Shown one piece after another: positions 55,498-64,000 of a stretch of 64,000 bases of DNA. Each line of letters opens with the position of its first letter. Within the stretch, counting starts at the first letter, position 1. The translations under genes and the position numbers were made by a program. Source of the stretch: Klenkia marina (GTDB taxonomy: Bacteria > Actinomycetota > Actinomycetes > Mycobacteriales > Geodermatophilaceae); the NCBI RefSeq assembly GCF_900101025.1, contig NZ_FMUH01000004.1, forward strand, positions 310,001 to 374,000, read 5' to 3'. The notes beneath the pieces were generated by a model. The model was given only the letters and a program-made list of their open reading frames with translations, did not search any database and was not told the origin of the DNA.

Positions 55498-56178
55498 ATG
55501 GACACCGAGCCCGAGGAGCCCGAGGGGCCCGGTCCGACCGAGTGGGGGACGACGGTCGGCGTCGGCCCGTGGGTCGGCCCGTGGCCGGAGGACCCCCGCT
55601 ACGACCACCAGCTGCTGGCCGAGGGCGACCGGCGCAACGTCGTCGACCGCTACCGGTACTGGACGCTCGAGGCGGTGGTCGCCGACCTCGACCGGCGCCG
55701 GCACCCCTTCCACGTGGCCATCGAGAACTTCGGCCACGACCTGAACATCGGCACGGTCGTGCGCACGGCCAACGCCTTCCTGGCGGCCGAGGTGCACGTG
55801 GTCGGACGGCGCCGCTGGAACCGCCGGGGGGCGATGGTCACCGACCGCTACCAGCACCTGCGTCACCACCCCGACGTCGCCGCGCTGCTCGAGCACGCCC
55901 GGTCGGCCGGGCTCGTGGTGGTCGCGGTGGACAACGGCCCGGGCGCGGTGCCGCTGGAGACGGTGGACCTGCCCGAACGGTGCGTGCTGCTGTTCGGCGA
56001 GGAGGGGCCGGGACTGTCCCCGCAGGCGCGCGCCGGCGCCGACCTGACCGTGTCGATCTCGCAGTTCGGCTCGACCCGGTCGCTCAACGCGGGGGTCGCG
56101 GCCGGGATCGCCATGCACGGGTGGATCCGCCAGCACACCAGCCCCACCGGACCCACCGGCCAGCCGCGCCTCCCGTAG
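55498..56178 (+). CDS. TrmH/SpoU family RNA 2'-O-methyltransferase
   Basis: A 226-residue SPOUT-fold methyltransferase. The three SpoU motifs are present: ENFGHDLNIGTVVRTANAF near residue 79, LLFGEEGPGLSPQA near 164 and ISQFGSTRSLNAGVAAGIAM near 187 (motif 3 with the SAM-binding knot). The N-terminal 40 residues are acidic and Gly/Pro-rich. Whether it methylates tRNA or rRNA is unknown. Confidence 0.92.
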   Translation: MDTEPEEPEGPGPTEWGTTVGVGPWVGPWPEDPRYDHQLLAEGDRRNVVDRYRYWTLEAVVADLDRRRHPFHVAIENFGHDLNIGTVVRTANAFLAAEVHVVGRRRWNRRGAMVTDRYQHLRHHPDVAALLEHARSAGLVVVAVDNGPGAVPLETVDLPERCVLLFGEEGPGLSPQARAGADLTVSISQFGSTRSLNAGVAAGIAMHGWIRQHTSPTGPTGQPRLP

Positions 56179-56243
56179 CCGGCGGCCGCTGCGCGGCAGC
56201 ATGTCGGCGGCCCGTGCCGTCGCGGCCGACGAGGAGGTCGACC

Positions 56244-57188
56244 GTGAGCGAGCCCGTCCCGCCGACCGACCCCGACTGGGACGCCGGTTGGCTGCCCGAC
56301 TGGGTCACGCGGGCGGGGGAGCCGGACGCGCAGGAGCCGGCGCCGGAGCCGCCCGACGGGCCAGGGCTCGGTGCCACCCGCCGTGCCGTGGGTGGCCTGG
56401 TCGCCGTCCTGGTGGCGACGGCGGCGCTGCTGCTGCCGCTGGTGGCCGGCTCCGTCGACGCTGCACCCCCGACCGCCACGGCGTCCGGCGCCGCGTCCGA
56501 GCGGGTGTCGAGCTCGGCGTCCGGCACGGCCCGGGCGCCGCTGGCCGCCGGCGCCCCGTCGACCGCCGGCCCCACGTCGTCGCCGCCTGCGGACCCGTCG
56601 TCCACCGCGGTCGCCACCCCGACGACGGCGACCCCGCCCGGGCGACCGCCCGCCGCCCACCCCGTCGACGAGGTGCCGGCACCCGGCACCGCCGGACCCA
56701 CCTCGGGAGCCGGGGGCGCTGGCGCCGTCCCGGCCCCCGCCCCGGACGGCGGCGGCGTCCTCCCGCCCGTCCCGACGTCCGCGGGCCCGTCGGGCGCGGC
56801 GCCGGGGCAGCCGCACGAGGGCGCCACCGGCTCGGCGGCCACGACCGGCGCCGGATCCGGTGCCGTGGCCGGTGCCGCCGGCCCCGCTGCTCCGGGTGCC
56901 GTCGCCCCGGGTTCCGTCGACCCGGGTTCCGTCGTCCCGGGTTCCGCAGCTCCCGGCTCGGCAGGTCCCGGCTCGGCAGCTCCCGGGACGGTGGCCTCCG
57001 GGACGGGTGATCCGGGCGCCGACGCTCCGGGCTCCGCAGCCGGTCCCGGCGATCCGGCCCCGGGCGACCCCGCCGGGAGCACCGTCGGCCCCGGGAGCCC
57101 GACGGCCGGACCCGGTTCGTCGGGGACGACGGCACCGGCGGCCGACCCGGCGGCAGGTGCCGCCACGTCGGGGCCGTCGAGGGGCTGA
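56244..57188 (+). CDS. Repeat-rich membrane-anchored protein of unknown function
   Basis: A 314-residue protein with an acidic N-terminus of about 47 residues, one membrane helix ([20 protein letters not shown], about residues 48-67) and then only Pro/Ala/Gly/Ser/Thr-rich sequence to the end, expected to be extracytoplasmic and disordered. It includes five-residue PGSxx repeats coded by 15-base units. GAGGAGG lies six bases before GTG 56244, giving good start support. No domain is recognised. It could be a wall-spanning linker. Confidence 0.7.
   Translation: MSEPVPPTDPDWDAGWLPDWVTRAGEPDAQEPAPEPPDGPGLGATRRAVGGLVAVLVATAALLLPLVAGSVDAAPPTATASGAASERVSSSASGTARAPLAAGAPSTAGPTSSPPADPSSTAVATPTTATPPGRPPAAHPVDEVPAPGTAGPTSGAGGAGAVPAPAPDGGGVLPPVPTSAGPSGAAPGQPHEGATGSAATTGAGSGAVAGAAGPAAPGAVAPGSVDPGSVVPGSAAPGSAGPGSAAPGTVASGTGDPGADAPGSAAGPGDPAPGDPAGSTVGPGSPTAGPGSSGTTAPAADPAAGAATSGPSRG
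56901..57035 (+). repeat. 15-base tandem repeat coding for PGSxx units
   Basis: Nine imperfect 15-base units, the first three nearly identical (GTCGCCCCGGGTTCC and variants), code for pentapeptides such as [10 protein letters not shown] and PGSAA. Later units drift (GSGxx and PGADA). Slippage here should give length variation between strains. Confidence 0.7.
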
Positions 57189-57253
57189 CCGGGAGCCATC
57201 TCACCCGGCCGGTGGGGGCGCGACGCCCACCCCGGTGGGAGAGTGGTGCGGTC

Positions 57254-58465
57254 ATGACTGCCGATGCCGCCCCCGACGCCACTGCCCCCCGCGCTGCGCT
57301 GCCGCTGGTCTTCGAGGCCCCGCGCCGGGCGGCCAAGCCGCCCCGCCACCTCGCCGACCTGACCCGTGAGCAGGCCCGCGCCGCCGTCGTCGAGCTCGGG
57401 CACCCGGCCTTCCGCGCCGACCAGCTGTCCCGGCACTTCTACGCCGGGGTCACCGACCCGGCGGCGATGACCGACCTCCCGGCCGCCGCACGCGCCGACC
57501 TGGTCGAGGCGATGCTGCCCGGGCTGCTCACGGTCGTGCGCCACCAGAGCGCCGACGGCGGCCGCACGCGCAAGACCCTGTGGCGGCTGCACGACGGCGC
57601 CCTGGTCGAGAGCGTGCTCATGCGCTACCCCGACCGTGCGACGGTGTGCATCTCCAGCCAGGCCGGGTGCGGCATGGCCTGCCCGTTCTGCGCCACCGGG
57701 CAGGGCGGGCTGACCCGCAACCTGTCCGCGGCCGAGATCATCGGCCAGGCGGTGGCAGCCGCGGCGGCGATGGCGGCCGGGGAGGTCCCCGGCGGGCCGG
57801 GCCGGCTGTCCAACGTCGTCTTCATGGGCATGGGCGAGCCGCTGGCGAACTACAACCGGGTGCGCACCACCCTCGACGCCCTGCTCACCCCGGCCCCGCA
57901 CGGCCTGGGGCTGGCCCAGCGGTCGGTCACGGTGTCCACCGTCGGGCTGGTGCCGGCTATCGACCGGCTCACCGAGGAGGGGCTCAACGTCACGCTCGCG
58001 GTGAGCCTGCACGCCCCCGACGACGAGCTGCGCGACACCCTCGTGCCGGTCAACACCCGGTGGAACGTCACCGAGGTGCTCGAGGCCGCCGACGCCTACG
58101 CCCGCCGCACCGGCCGGCGCTACTCCATCGAGTACGCGCTGATCCGCGACGTCAACGACCAGCCGTTCCGGGCCGACCTGCTCGGTCGCCGGCTGGCCAA
58201 GCGGCTGGCCCACGTCAACCTCATCCCGCTCAACCCGACGCCGGGCAGCGAGTGGGACGCCAGCCCCCTGCCCGCGCAGCGCGAGTTCGTGGCCCGGCTG
58301 CGCGCCCACGGCGTGGCGACGACGGTGCGCGACACCCGAGGGCAGGACATCGACGGCGCCTGCGGTCAGCTGGCCGCCAGCGAGGACGTCGGCGTGCCCG
58401 GCGTGGCCCTGCCCCGGCCGCAGCTGGAGGAGACCGTCGAGCTGGGCGCGGAGTCCGACGCCTGA
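57254..58465 (+). CDS. rlmN: Dual-specificity RNA methyltransferase RlmN
   Basis: Radical-SAM enzyme methylating C2 of A2503 in 23S rRNA and A37 in tRNAs. The 403-residue protein has the radical-SAM cluster CGMACPFC (Cys139, 143 and 146), [10 protein letters not shown] near 195, and [15 protein letters not shown] near 320. The catalytic Cys of the C-terminus lies in [11 protein letters not shown] near 370. ATG 57254 was chosen; upstream in-frame sequence lacks similarity. Confidence 0.96.
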   Translation: MTADAAPDATAPRAALPLVFEAPRRAAKPPRHLADLTREQARAAVVELGHPAFRADQLSRHFYAGVTDPAAMTDLPAAARADLVEAMLPGLLTVVRHQSADGGRTRKTLWRLHDGALVESVLMRYPDRATVCISSQAGCGMACPFCATGQGGLTRNLSAAEIIGQAVAAAAAMAAGEVPGGPGRLSNVVFMGMGEPLANYNRVRTTLDALLTPAPHGLGLAQRSVTVSTVGLVPAIDRLTEEGLNVTLAVSLHAPDDELRDTLVPVNTRWNVTEVLEAADAYARRTGRRYSIEYALIRDVNDQPFRADLLGRRLAKRLAHVNLIPLNPTPGSEWDASPLPAQREFVARLRAHGVATTVRDTRGQDIDGACGQLAASEDVGVPGVALPRPQLEETVELGAESDA

Positions 58466-58490
58466 CCGCCGGGGCGGCCGGGACCGGCCG

Positions 58491-58808
58491 CTACTTGGCG
58501 CGCCAGGCGTTCTTGCGTCGGCGCCAGTCCCACACGAGGATCCCGAGCAGGATCACCACGATCACGTTGAGCCAGATGTTCTCGACGTCGCCCTCGTGGT
58601 TGCTGAACTGGAACGAGAACAGCACCAGCGCGGCGAAGAAGACGCCGATGCGCCCCTTCTTGCCGGTCTCGCCGTGCCAGCCCCAGTCCTCGGGCCGCTC
58701 GGTGCCGTGCACCGGCTCGGAGCCGGCCCGCACGATCGCCTCCTCGCGGTTCGACTGGGCGACGACGGTCGCGCTGGTCTGCTGGCCGAGGTGGTCCTTC
58801 GCGCTCAC
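58491..58808 (-). CDS. DUF2631 membrane protein
   Basis: A 105-residue actinobacterial protein next to dxr. A soluble N-terminal part contains PEDWGWHGE near residue 40, then two membrane helices ([16 protein letters not shown] and [18 protein letters not shown]) and a short basic tail [12 protein letters not shown]. The GTG at 58808 fits the family start. It is divergent from dxr. Function unknown. Confidence 0.92.
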   Translation of the reverse strand: MSAKDHLGQQTSATVVAQSNREEAIVRAGSEPVHGTERPEDWGWHGETGKKGRIGVFFAALVLFSFQFSNHEGDVENIWLNVIVVILLGILVWDWRRRKNAWRAK

Positions 58809-58874
58809 CCACCCATCATGGCAGGCCCGCCCCCGGCGCACGCGGCAGCACGGCGGGTCGGCGAGGATGGACCC

Positions 58875-60083
58875 GTGGTCGAGTCCCAGCACGAGCCCCG
58901 CACGGTCACCGTCCTGGGGTCCACCGGCTCCATCGGCACGCAGGCGATCGAGGTGGCCCGCGCGAACCCCGACCGGTTGCGCATCACCGGGCTGGCCGCC
59001 GGCGGCGCCGACGTCGCCCTCCTGGCCGACCAGGCGCTGTCGCTCGGCGTGCACACCGTGGCCGTGGCCCGGGCGACCGCTGCCCAGGACCTCCAGCTGG
59101 CCTTCTACGCCGCCGCCCAGCAGCGCGGGTGGGCGCAGGGTCAGTACCGGCTGCCCGAGATCCTGGCCGGGCCGCGTGCCGCCGAGGAGCTCGCCGCCCG
59201 GCCCGCCGACGTCGTCCTCAACGGCATCACCGGCTCGATCGGGCTGGGCCCGACCCTGGCGGCGCTGCGCGCCGGGCGCACGGTCGCGCTGGCCAACAAG
59301 GAGTCCCTGGTGGCCGGCGGCTCCCTGGTCACCGCCGCGGCCGCGCCCGGCCAGCTCGTGCCGGTGGACTCCGAGCACTCGGCGCTGGCCCAGTGCCTGC
59401 GCGGTGGTGCCCGCGGCGAGGTCGCCCGGCTGGTGCTCACCGCCAGCGGCGGACCCTTCCGGGGCCGGTCGGCCGCCGAGCTCGCCGACGTCACGGTCGA
59501 GCAGGCCCTCGCGCACCCCACCTGGGCGATGGGCCCGGTGGTCACCATCAACAGCGCGACCCTGGTCAACAAGGGCCTCGAGCTCATCGAGGCCCACCTG
59601 CTCTTCGACGTGCCCTACGCCGACGTCGACGTCGTCGTCCACCCGCAGTCGATCGTGCACTCGATGGTGACCTTCGCCGACGGGGCGACCATCGCGCAGG
59701 CCAGCCCGCCGGACATGCGGCTGCCCATCGCCCTGGCCCTGGCCTGGCCCGACCGGTTGCCGAACGTGCAGCCGGCCCTGGACTGGTCGCAGGCCTCGTC
59801 CTGGGAGTTCGCGCCGCTGGACCACGAGGCGTTCCCGGCCGTGCGGCTCGCCCGGGCGGCCGGCGAGGCCGGCGGCGTCGTCCCGGCGCTGTACAACGCG
59901 GCGAACGAGGAGGCGGTCGCGGCCTTCGTGGCCGGGCGCCTGTCGTTCCCAGGGATCGTGCAGGTGATCGCGCGTACCCTCGACGCGGCGCCGGACCTCG
60001 GCGTCCCCACGAGCGTCGACGACGTGCTGGCCGCCGAGAGGTGGGCCCGCGAGCACGCCCGCGCCGCCATCGCCGGAGGTTGA
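58875..60083 (+). CDS. dxr: 1-deoxy-D-xylulose-5-phosphate reductoisomerase
   Basis: Second enzyme of the MEP isoprenoid pathway; makes MEP from DXP with NADPH and a divalent metal. The 402-residue protein has [19 protein letters not shown] near residue 10 (NADPH), [10 protein letters not shown] near 140, [12 protein letters not shown] near 163 with metal ligands, and [20 protein letters not shown] near 236. Start GTG 58875. The next gene begins one or two bases after its stop. Confidence 0.97.
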   Translation: MVESQHEPRTVTVLGSTGSIGTQAIEVARANPDRLRITGLAAGGADVALLADQALSLGVHTVAVARATAAQDLQLAFYAAAQQRGWAQGQYRLPEILAGPRAAEELAARPADVVLNGITGSIGLGPTLAALRAGRTVALANKESLVAGGSLVTAAAAPGQLVPVDSEHSALAQCLRGGARGEVARLVLTASGGPFRGRSAAELADVTVEQALAHPTWAMGPVVTINSATLVNKGLELIEAHLLFDVPYADVDVVVHPQSIVHSMVTFADGATIAQASPPDMRLPIALALAWPDRLPNVQPALDWSQASSWEFAPLDHEAFPAVRLARAAGEAGGVVPALYNAANEEAVAAFVAGRLSFPGIVQVIARTLDAAPDLGVPTSVDDVLAAERWAREHARAAIAGG

Positions 60084-60084
60084 G

Positions 60085-61476
60085 CTGAGCGGGATCCTGC
60101 TGACGGTCCTCGGGATCGTCCTGTTCTTCCTCGGCCTGCTGTTCAGCATCGGGTTCCACGAGTTCGGGCACTTCTACTGGGCCCGGAAGTTCGGCATGCG
60201 GGTGCCGCAGTTCATGGTCGGCTTCGGCCCGACCCTGTACTCGCGCCGCCGGGGCGAGACCGAGTACGGCGTCAAGTGGATCCCGCTGGGCGGCTACATC
60301 CGCATCGTCGGCATGATCCCGCCGGCCGAGGAGGGCGAGAGCAAGCGCGCCACCCGCATGCGCAGCTTCATCGCCGAGGTGCGCGGGGCCGCGCTCAACG
60401 ACGTCCTGCCCAGCGACGGCGACCGGGTGTTCTACAAGAAGCCCTGGTGGCAGCGGGTCGTCGTGATGTCGGCCGGGCCGCTGCACAACCTGCTGCTGGC
60501 CGTCGTCCTGTTCACCATCACGCTGACCACCATCGGCACGCAGGTGCTCACCACGACGCTCGCGTCGGTGCCGGCCTGCGTGGTGCCCTCCAACGCCGCG
60601 ACGCTGACCGAGGACTACACCGACGCCGAGCGCTGCTCGACGCCCCTGGTCACCTCCGGGCCCGATGCCGGTGAGCTCTGCGAGGCCGGCAGCGCCGACT
60701 GCGCCGTCCCCGCCGAGAGCCCGGCGGCCAAGGCGGGGCTGGAGCCCGGTGACACGATCACCGCCATCGACGGCCGCCCGCTCGACCCCACCGCCTGGGA
60801 CTCCTGGACCCAGGTGCAGACCGCGGTCCGCGCCGCCCCCGACCAGCAGCTCACGCTGACCGTCGAGCGCGACGGGCAGTCGCGCCAGGTGGAGATCACC
60901 CCGATCGCCAACACCGTGGCCGACCTGGACGGCGAGGGCACGCTGACCGCCGGGTACGTCGGCGTCAGCCCGGCGCCCACGCTGGCGCGGCAGTCGATCA
61001 CCGAGGTGCCCGGCTACTTCGGCAACATCGTGGCCAACTCCGTGGACCGGTTGTTGGAGATCCCCGAGCGCATCCCGGCCCTGTTCGGGGCCGCCTTCCT
61101 CGGTGACCAGCGAGACCCGAACGGGCCGATCGGCATCGTCGGGGTCGGCCGCATCTCCGGTGAGGTCTTCGCCTTCGACGACCTCACCGGGCTGCAGAAG
61201 CTGAGCTTCTTCCTCGGCCTGCTGGCCAGCGTCAACCTGGTGCTGTTCCTGTTCAACCTGCTGCCGATCTACCCGCTCGACGGCGGTCACGTGGCCGGCG
61301 CGCTGTACGAGAAGGCCCGCTCGACGGTGGCCCGCTGGCGCGGCAAGGCCGACCCCGGCCCCTTCGACATCGCCCGTCTCATGCCCGTGGCCTACGTCGT
61401 GGCCGGCTTGTTCATCACGCTGTCGGCCCTGCTCCTGGTGGCCGACGTCGTCAACCCCATCACGCTCCGGCAGTAG
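60085..61476 (+). CDS. rip1: Site-2 protease Rip1/RseP-type zinc metalloprotease, probable CTG start
   Basis: Intramembrane protease that cleaves membrane anti-sigma factors and other proteins. The 463-residue protein carries HEFGH at residues 25-29 in its first membrane helix, a PDZ-like domain around 215-300 ([20 protein letters not shown]), and the second zinc motif [14 protein letters not shown] near 392. No ATG, GTG or TTG in frame precedes the active site; the ATG at 60196 would lose HEFGH. GGAGG (60075-60079) lies five bases before CTG 60085, one base after the dxr stop. Operon with dxr and ispG, as in mycobacteria. Confidence 0.9.
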   Translation: MSGILLTVLGIVLFFLGLLFSIGFHEFGHFYWARKFGMRVPQFMVGFGPTLYSRRRGETEYGVKWIPLGGYIRIVGMIPPAEEGESKRATRMRSFIAEVRGAALNDVLPSDGDRVFYKKPWWQRVVVMSAGPLHNLLLAVVLFTITLTTIGTQVLTTTLASVPACVVPSNAATLTEDYTDAERCSTPLVTSGPDAGELCEAGSADCAVPAESPAAKAGLEPGDTITAIDGRPLDPTAWDSWTQVQTAVRAAPDQQLTLTVERDGQSRQVEITPIANTVADLDGEGTLTAGYVGVSPAPTLARQSITEVPGYFGNIVANSVDRLLEIPERIPALFGAAFLGDQRDPNGPIGIVGVGRISGEVFAFDDLTGLQKLSFFLGLLASVNLVLFLFNLLPIYPLDGGHVAGALYEKARSTVARWRGKADPGPFDIARLMPVAYVVAGLFITLSALLLVADVVNPITLRQ

Positions 61477-61493
61477 AGAGGACACTGGACGAC

Positions 61494-62648
<1,155 letters not shown>

Positions 62649-62653
62649 CCGGC

Positions 62654-63523
62654 GTGACCGTGCTGGGCGCCCGGTCGGCGCGGGTGCTCGACGCCTCCGA
62701 CGAGCGGGCGGTGCGGCAGCTGCTCGACACCGACCCGGTGGCCACCTGCATGGTGGCCGGGCGGGTCGAGGTGCACGGCGTCGACCCGGCGTCCCTCGGC
62801 GCCCCGCTGTGGGGCATCGGGTCCGAGGGCCGGCTGGACGCGGTGTGCCTGGCCGGTGCCAACCTGATCCCCTTCACCCGGCCCGGTGTCGAGGCCGAGG
62901 CCGCCCGGGCGTTCGCCGACCGGGCCCGGCGGGGCGGACGGCGGTGCTCGACCATCGTCGGCCCCGCGGCGGCGGTCGCCCCCCTCTGGGAACGCCTGGC
63001 CCCGCACTGGGGTCCGGCCCGCGACGTGCGACCCGACCAGCCGCTGCTGGCCATCGACGGCCCGCCGCTGGTGGCCCCCGAGCCGCAGGTGCGGCCGGTC
63101 CGGCTGGGGCAGCTGGAGACGCTGCTGCCCGCGGCGATCGCGATGTTCACCGAGGAGGTCGGGGTCAGCCCGCTGCGGGTCGACGGCGGCGCCGGGTACC
63201 GGGCACGCATCACCGAGCTGGTGCGGGCCGGTCAGTCGCTGGCCTGGATCACCGAGGGCCCCAGCGGCCCCGAGGTCGTGTTCAAGGCCGAGGTGGGCGC
63301 GGTCTCCCGCACCGCCTGCCAGGTGCAGGGCGTCTGGGTGGCGCCCCGGCACCGGGGGCGGGGGATCGGCCAGGCGGGCACGGCGGCCGTCGTCGAGTAC
63401 GCCCGCCGGGCCATCGCACCCGTGGTCAGCCTGTACGTCAACGACTTCAACGCAGCCGCGCGTGCGGCCTACCACCGGGTGGGCTTCCGCGACGCGGGCA
63501 CCTACGCCTCGGTCCTGTTCTAG
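62654..63523 (+). CDS. DUF4081-GNAT N-acetyltransferase
   Basis: A 289-residue two-domain protein: an N-terminal DUF4081 region (residues 1-130, VTVLGARSARVLDASDERAV) and a GNAT domain with GVWVAPRHRGRGIGQAGTAA near 228 and VNDFNAAARAAYHRVGFRD near 262. It follows ispG by five bases as in mycobacteria (Rv2867c). Its acceptor substrate is unknown. GTG 62654. Confidence 0.9.
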   Translation: MTVLGARSARVLDASDERAVRQLLDTDPVATCMVAGRVEVHGVDPASLGAPLWGIGSEGRLDAVCLAGANLIPFTRPGVEAEAARAFADRARRGGRRCSTIVGPAAAVAPLWERLAPHWGPARDVRPDQPLLAIDGPPLVAPEPQVRPVRLGQLETLLPAAIAMFTEEVGVSPLRVDGGAGYRARITELVRAGQSLAWITEGPSGPEVVFKAEVGAVSRTACQVQGVWVAPRHRGRGIGQAGTAAVVEYARRAIAPVVSLYVNDFNAAARAAYHRVGFRDAGTYASVLF

Positions 63524-63554
63524 TCCTGTCGGTGCCCCGTGCCAGAGTGCGGGC

Positions 63555-64000
63555 ATGAACGGACGACGGGGAACGGTCCTGCTGGTCACCGCGATCGTCC
63601 TGGCCGGGCCGGTGCTGGCCGCCTGCAGCTCCGACGACCCGGCCGACGGCGCACGCAGCGCCGCGCAGGGCTTCCTCGACGCCTGGAGCTCCGGCGACGT
63701 CGAGTCCGCCGCGGGGGACACCGACGACGCGGCCGCCGCCACGACGCTGCTCGAGCAGACCGCCACCGACCTGCCCGATGCGGTCCTGACCGCGCAGCTG
63801 GGTGCCGTCTCCGTCACCGGCGACGACGACACCGCGGCCACCGCGGAGTGGACGGCGACGTGGGCGCTGTCGGCCGCCCCCGACTGGAGCTACACGGCCA
63901 CCCTCGACCTCGTGCGCGCCTCGGCCGACGACACCTGGCAGGTGGTCGCCGAACCCACCCTGGTCCACCCCGAGCTGGGGGAGGGGCAACACCTGCAGGT
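63555..64000 (+). CDS. Penicillin-binding lipoprotein, N-terminal part (partial)
   Basis: The frame is open from ATG 63555 to the window end, 148 residues. A signal sequence ends in a lipobox, VLAGPVLAACSS (Cys near residue 24), so the protein is lipid-anchored. The following sequence (AQGFLDAWSSGDVESAA, DWSYTATLDLVRAS, WQVVAEPTLVHPELGEG) matches the NTF2-like MecA_N domain that precedes the transpeptidase in Rv2864c-type penicillin-binding proteins. The transpeptidase domain lies beyond the window. The downstream position after the DUF4081 gene matches mycobacterial synteny. Confidence 0.85.
   Translation, partial: MNGRRGTVLLVTAIVLAGPVLAACSSDDPADGARSAAQGFLDAWSSGDVESAAGDTDDAAAATTLLEQTATDLPDAVLTAQLGAVSVTGDDDTAATAEWTATWALSAAPDWSYTATLDLVRASADDTWQVVAEPTLVHPELGEGQHLQ

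Noticed and set aside
60196-61476. ATG 60196 as the rip1 start
   Set aside because: It would remove the HEFGH zinc motif at 60157-60171, which is required for activity.

Overview
This 64 kb window is a very GC-rich actinobacterial chromosome segment carrying core genes, nearly all on the + strand. The gene order is the conserved actinobacterial block running from the ddl/thiL region to the dxr-rip1-ispG region: DUF3515, DUF177-rpmF-rnc-mutM-smc, ftsY, amtB-glnK-glnD-ffh, rpsP-khpA-rimM-trmD-rplS-lepB-rnhB-DUF2469, yraN-yifB-dprA, rpsB-tsf, pyrH-frr-cdsA-rlmN. A WhiG/FliA-type sigma factor sits beside dprA-xerC, and there is an orphan LuxR-type regulator. These features suggest a motile or developmentally complex high-GC actinobacterium, perhaps Geodermatophilaceae-like. 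That assignment is inference; the sequence alone does not fix the genus.

Layout. 1-6.3 kb: the end of a probable Cys/Met-metabolism PLP enzyme, ddl, a lipoprotein, then (- strand) a YchJ-type protein, a DUF3515 protein and a Lrp/AsnC ligand-binding protein, then thiL, an acetyltransferase, a cytidylate-kinase-like protein, a TetR regulator (-) and rpmB (-). 6.4-19.5 kb: DAK2-domain kinase, recG, rsmD, coaD, SepIVA-like coiled coil, DUF177, rpmF, rnc, mutM, acyP, a small coiled-coil protein, smc and an unknown gene. 19.5-23.2 kb: an accessory-looking insert (membrane protein, EEP nuclease, NAD-dependent epimerase, PhoD-like phosphatase). 23.2-31.5 kb: ftsY, a nickel/cobalt transporter (-), amtB-glnK-glnD and ffh. 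31.5-35.6 kb: amidohydrolase, acetyltransferase (-), proS, a 38-residue basic ORF and a VOC protein (-). 35.8-42 kb: ribosomal and tRNA/rRNA modification genes, lepB, the LuxR-like regulator, rnhB and DUF2469. 42-49 kb: yraN-yifB-dprA-xerC-whiG and a small methyltransferase/membrane gene cluster. 49-64 kb: M23 peptidase (-), rpsB, tsf, pyrH, frr, cdsA, a DUF952-acetyltransferase fusion (-), an SpoU methyltransferase, a repeat-rich membrane protein, rlmN, DUF2631 (-), dxr, rip1, ispG, a DUF4081 acetyltransferase and the start of a penicillin-binding lipoprotein.

How it works together. Most products serve translation (S2, S16, L19, L28, L32, EF-Ts, RRF, ProRS, RsmD, RimM, TrmD, RlmN), protein export (FtsY, Ffh, LepB), chromosome maintenance (SMC, RecG, MutM, RNase HII, XerC, DprA), envelope and isoprenoid synthesis (Ddl, CdsA, Dxr, IspG, PBP), coenzyme synthesis (ThiL, CoaD) and nitrogen sensing (AmtB-GlnK-GlnD).

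I see no convincing novel defence or mobile system: no tRNA, rRNA, CRISPR array, insertion sequence or integrase other than XerC. The points most worth a second look are regulatory or structural. They are a non-canonical CTG start for Rip1, a receiver-degenerate LuxR regulator, several perfect long hairpins (glnK/glnD, rpsB/tsf, tsf, rplS, proS), a recurring TANNNT-6-to-9-nt-start-codon arrangement suggesting leaderless mRNAs, a GlnR-like element before amtB, and the DUF952-acetyltransferase fusion.
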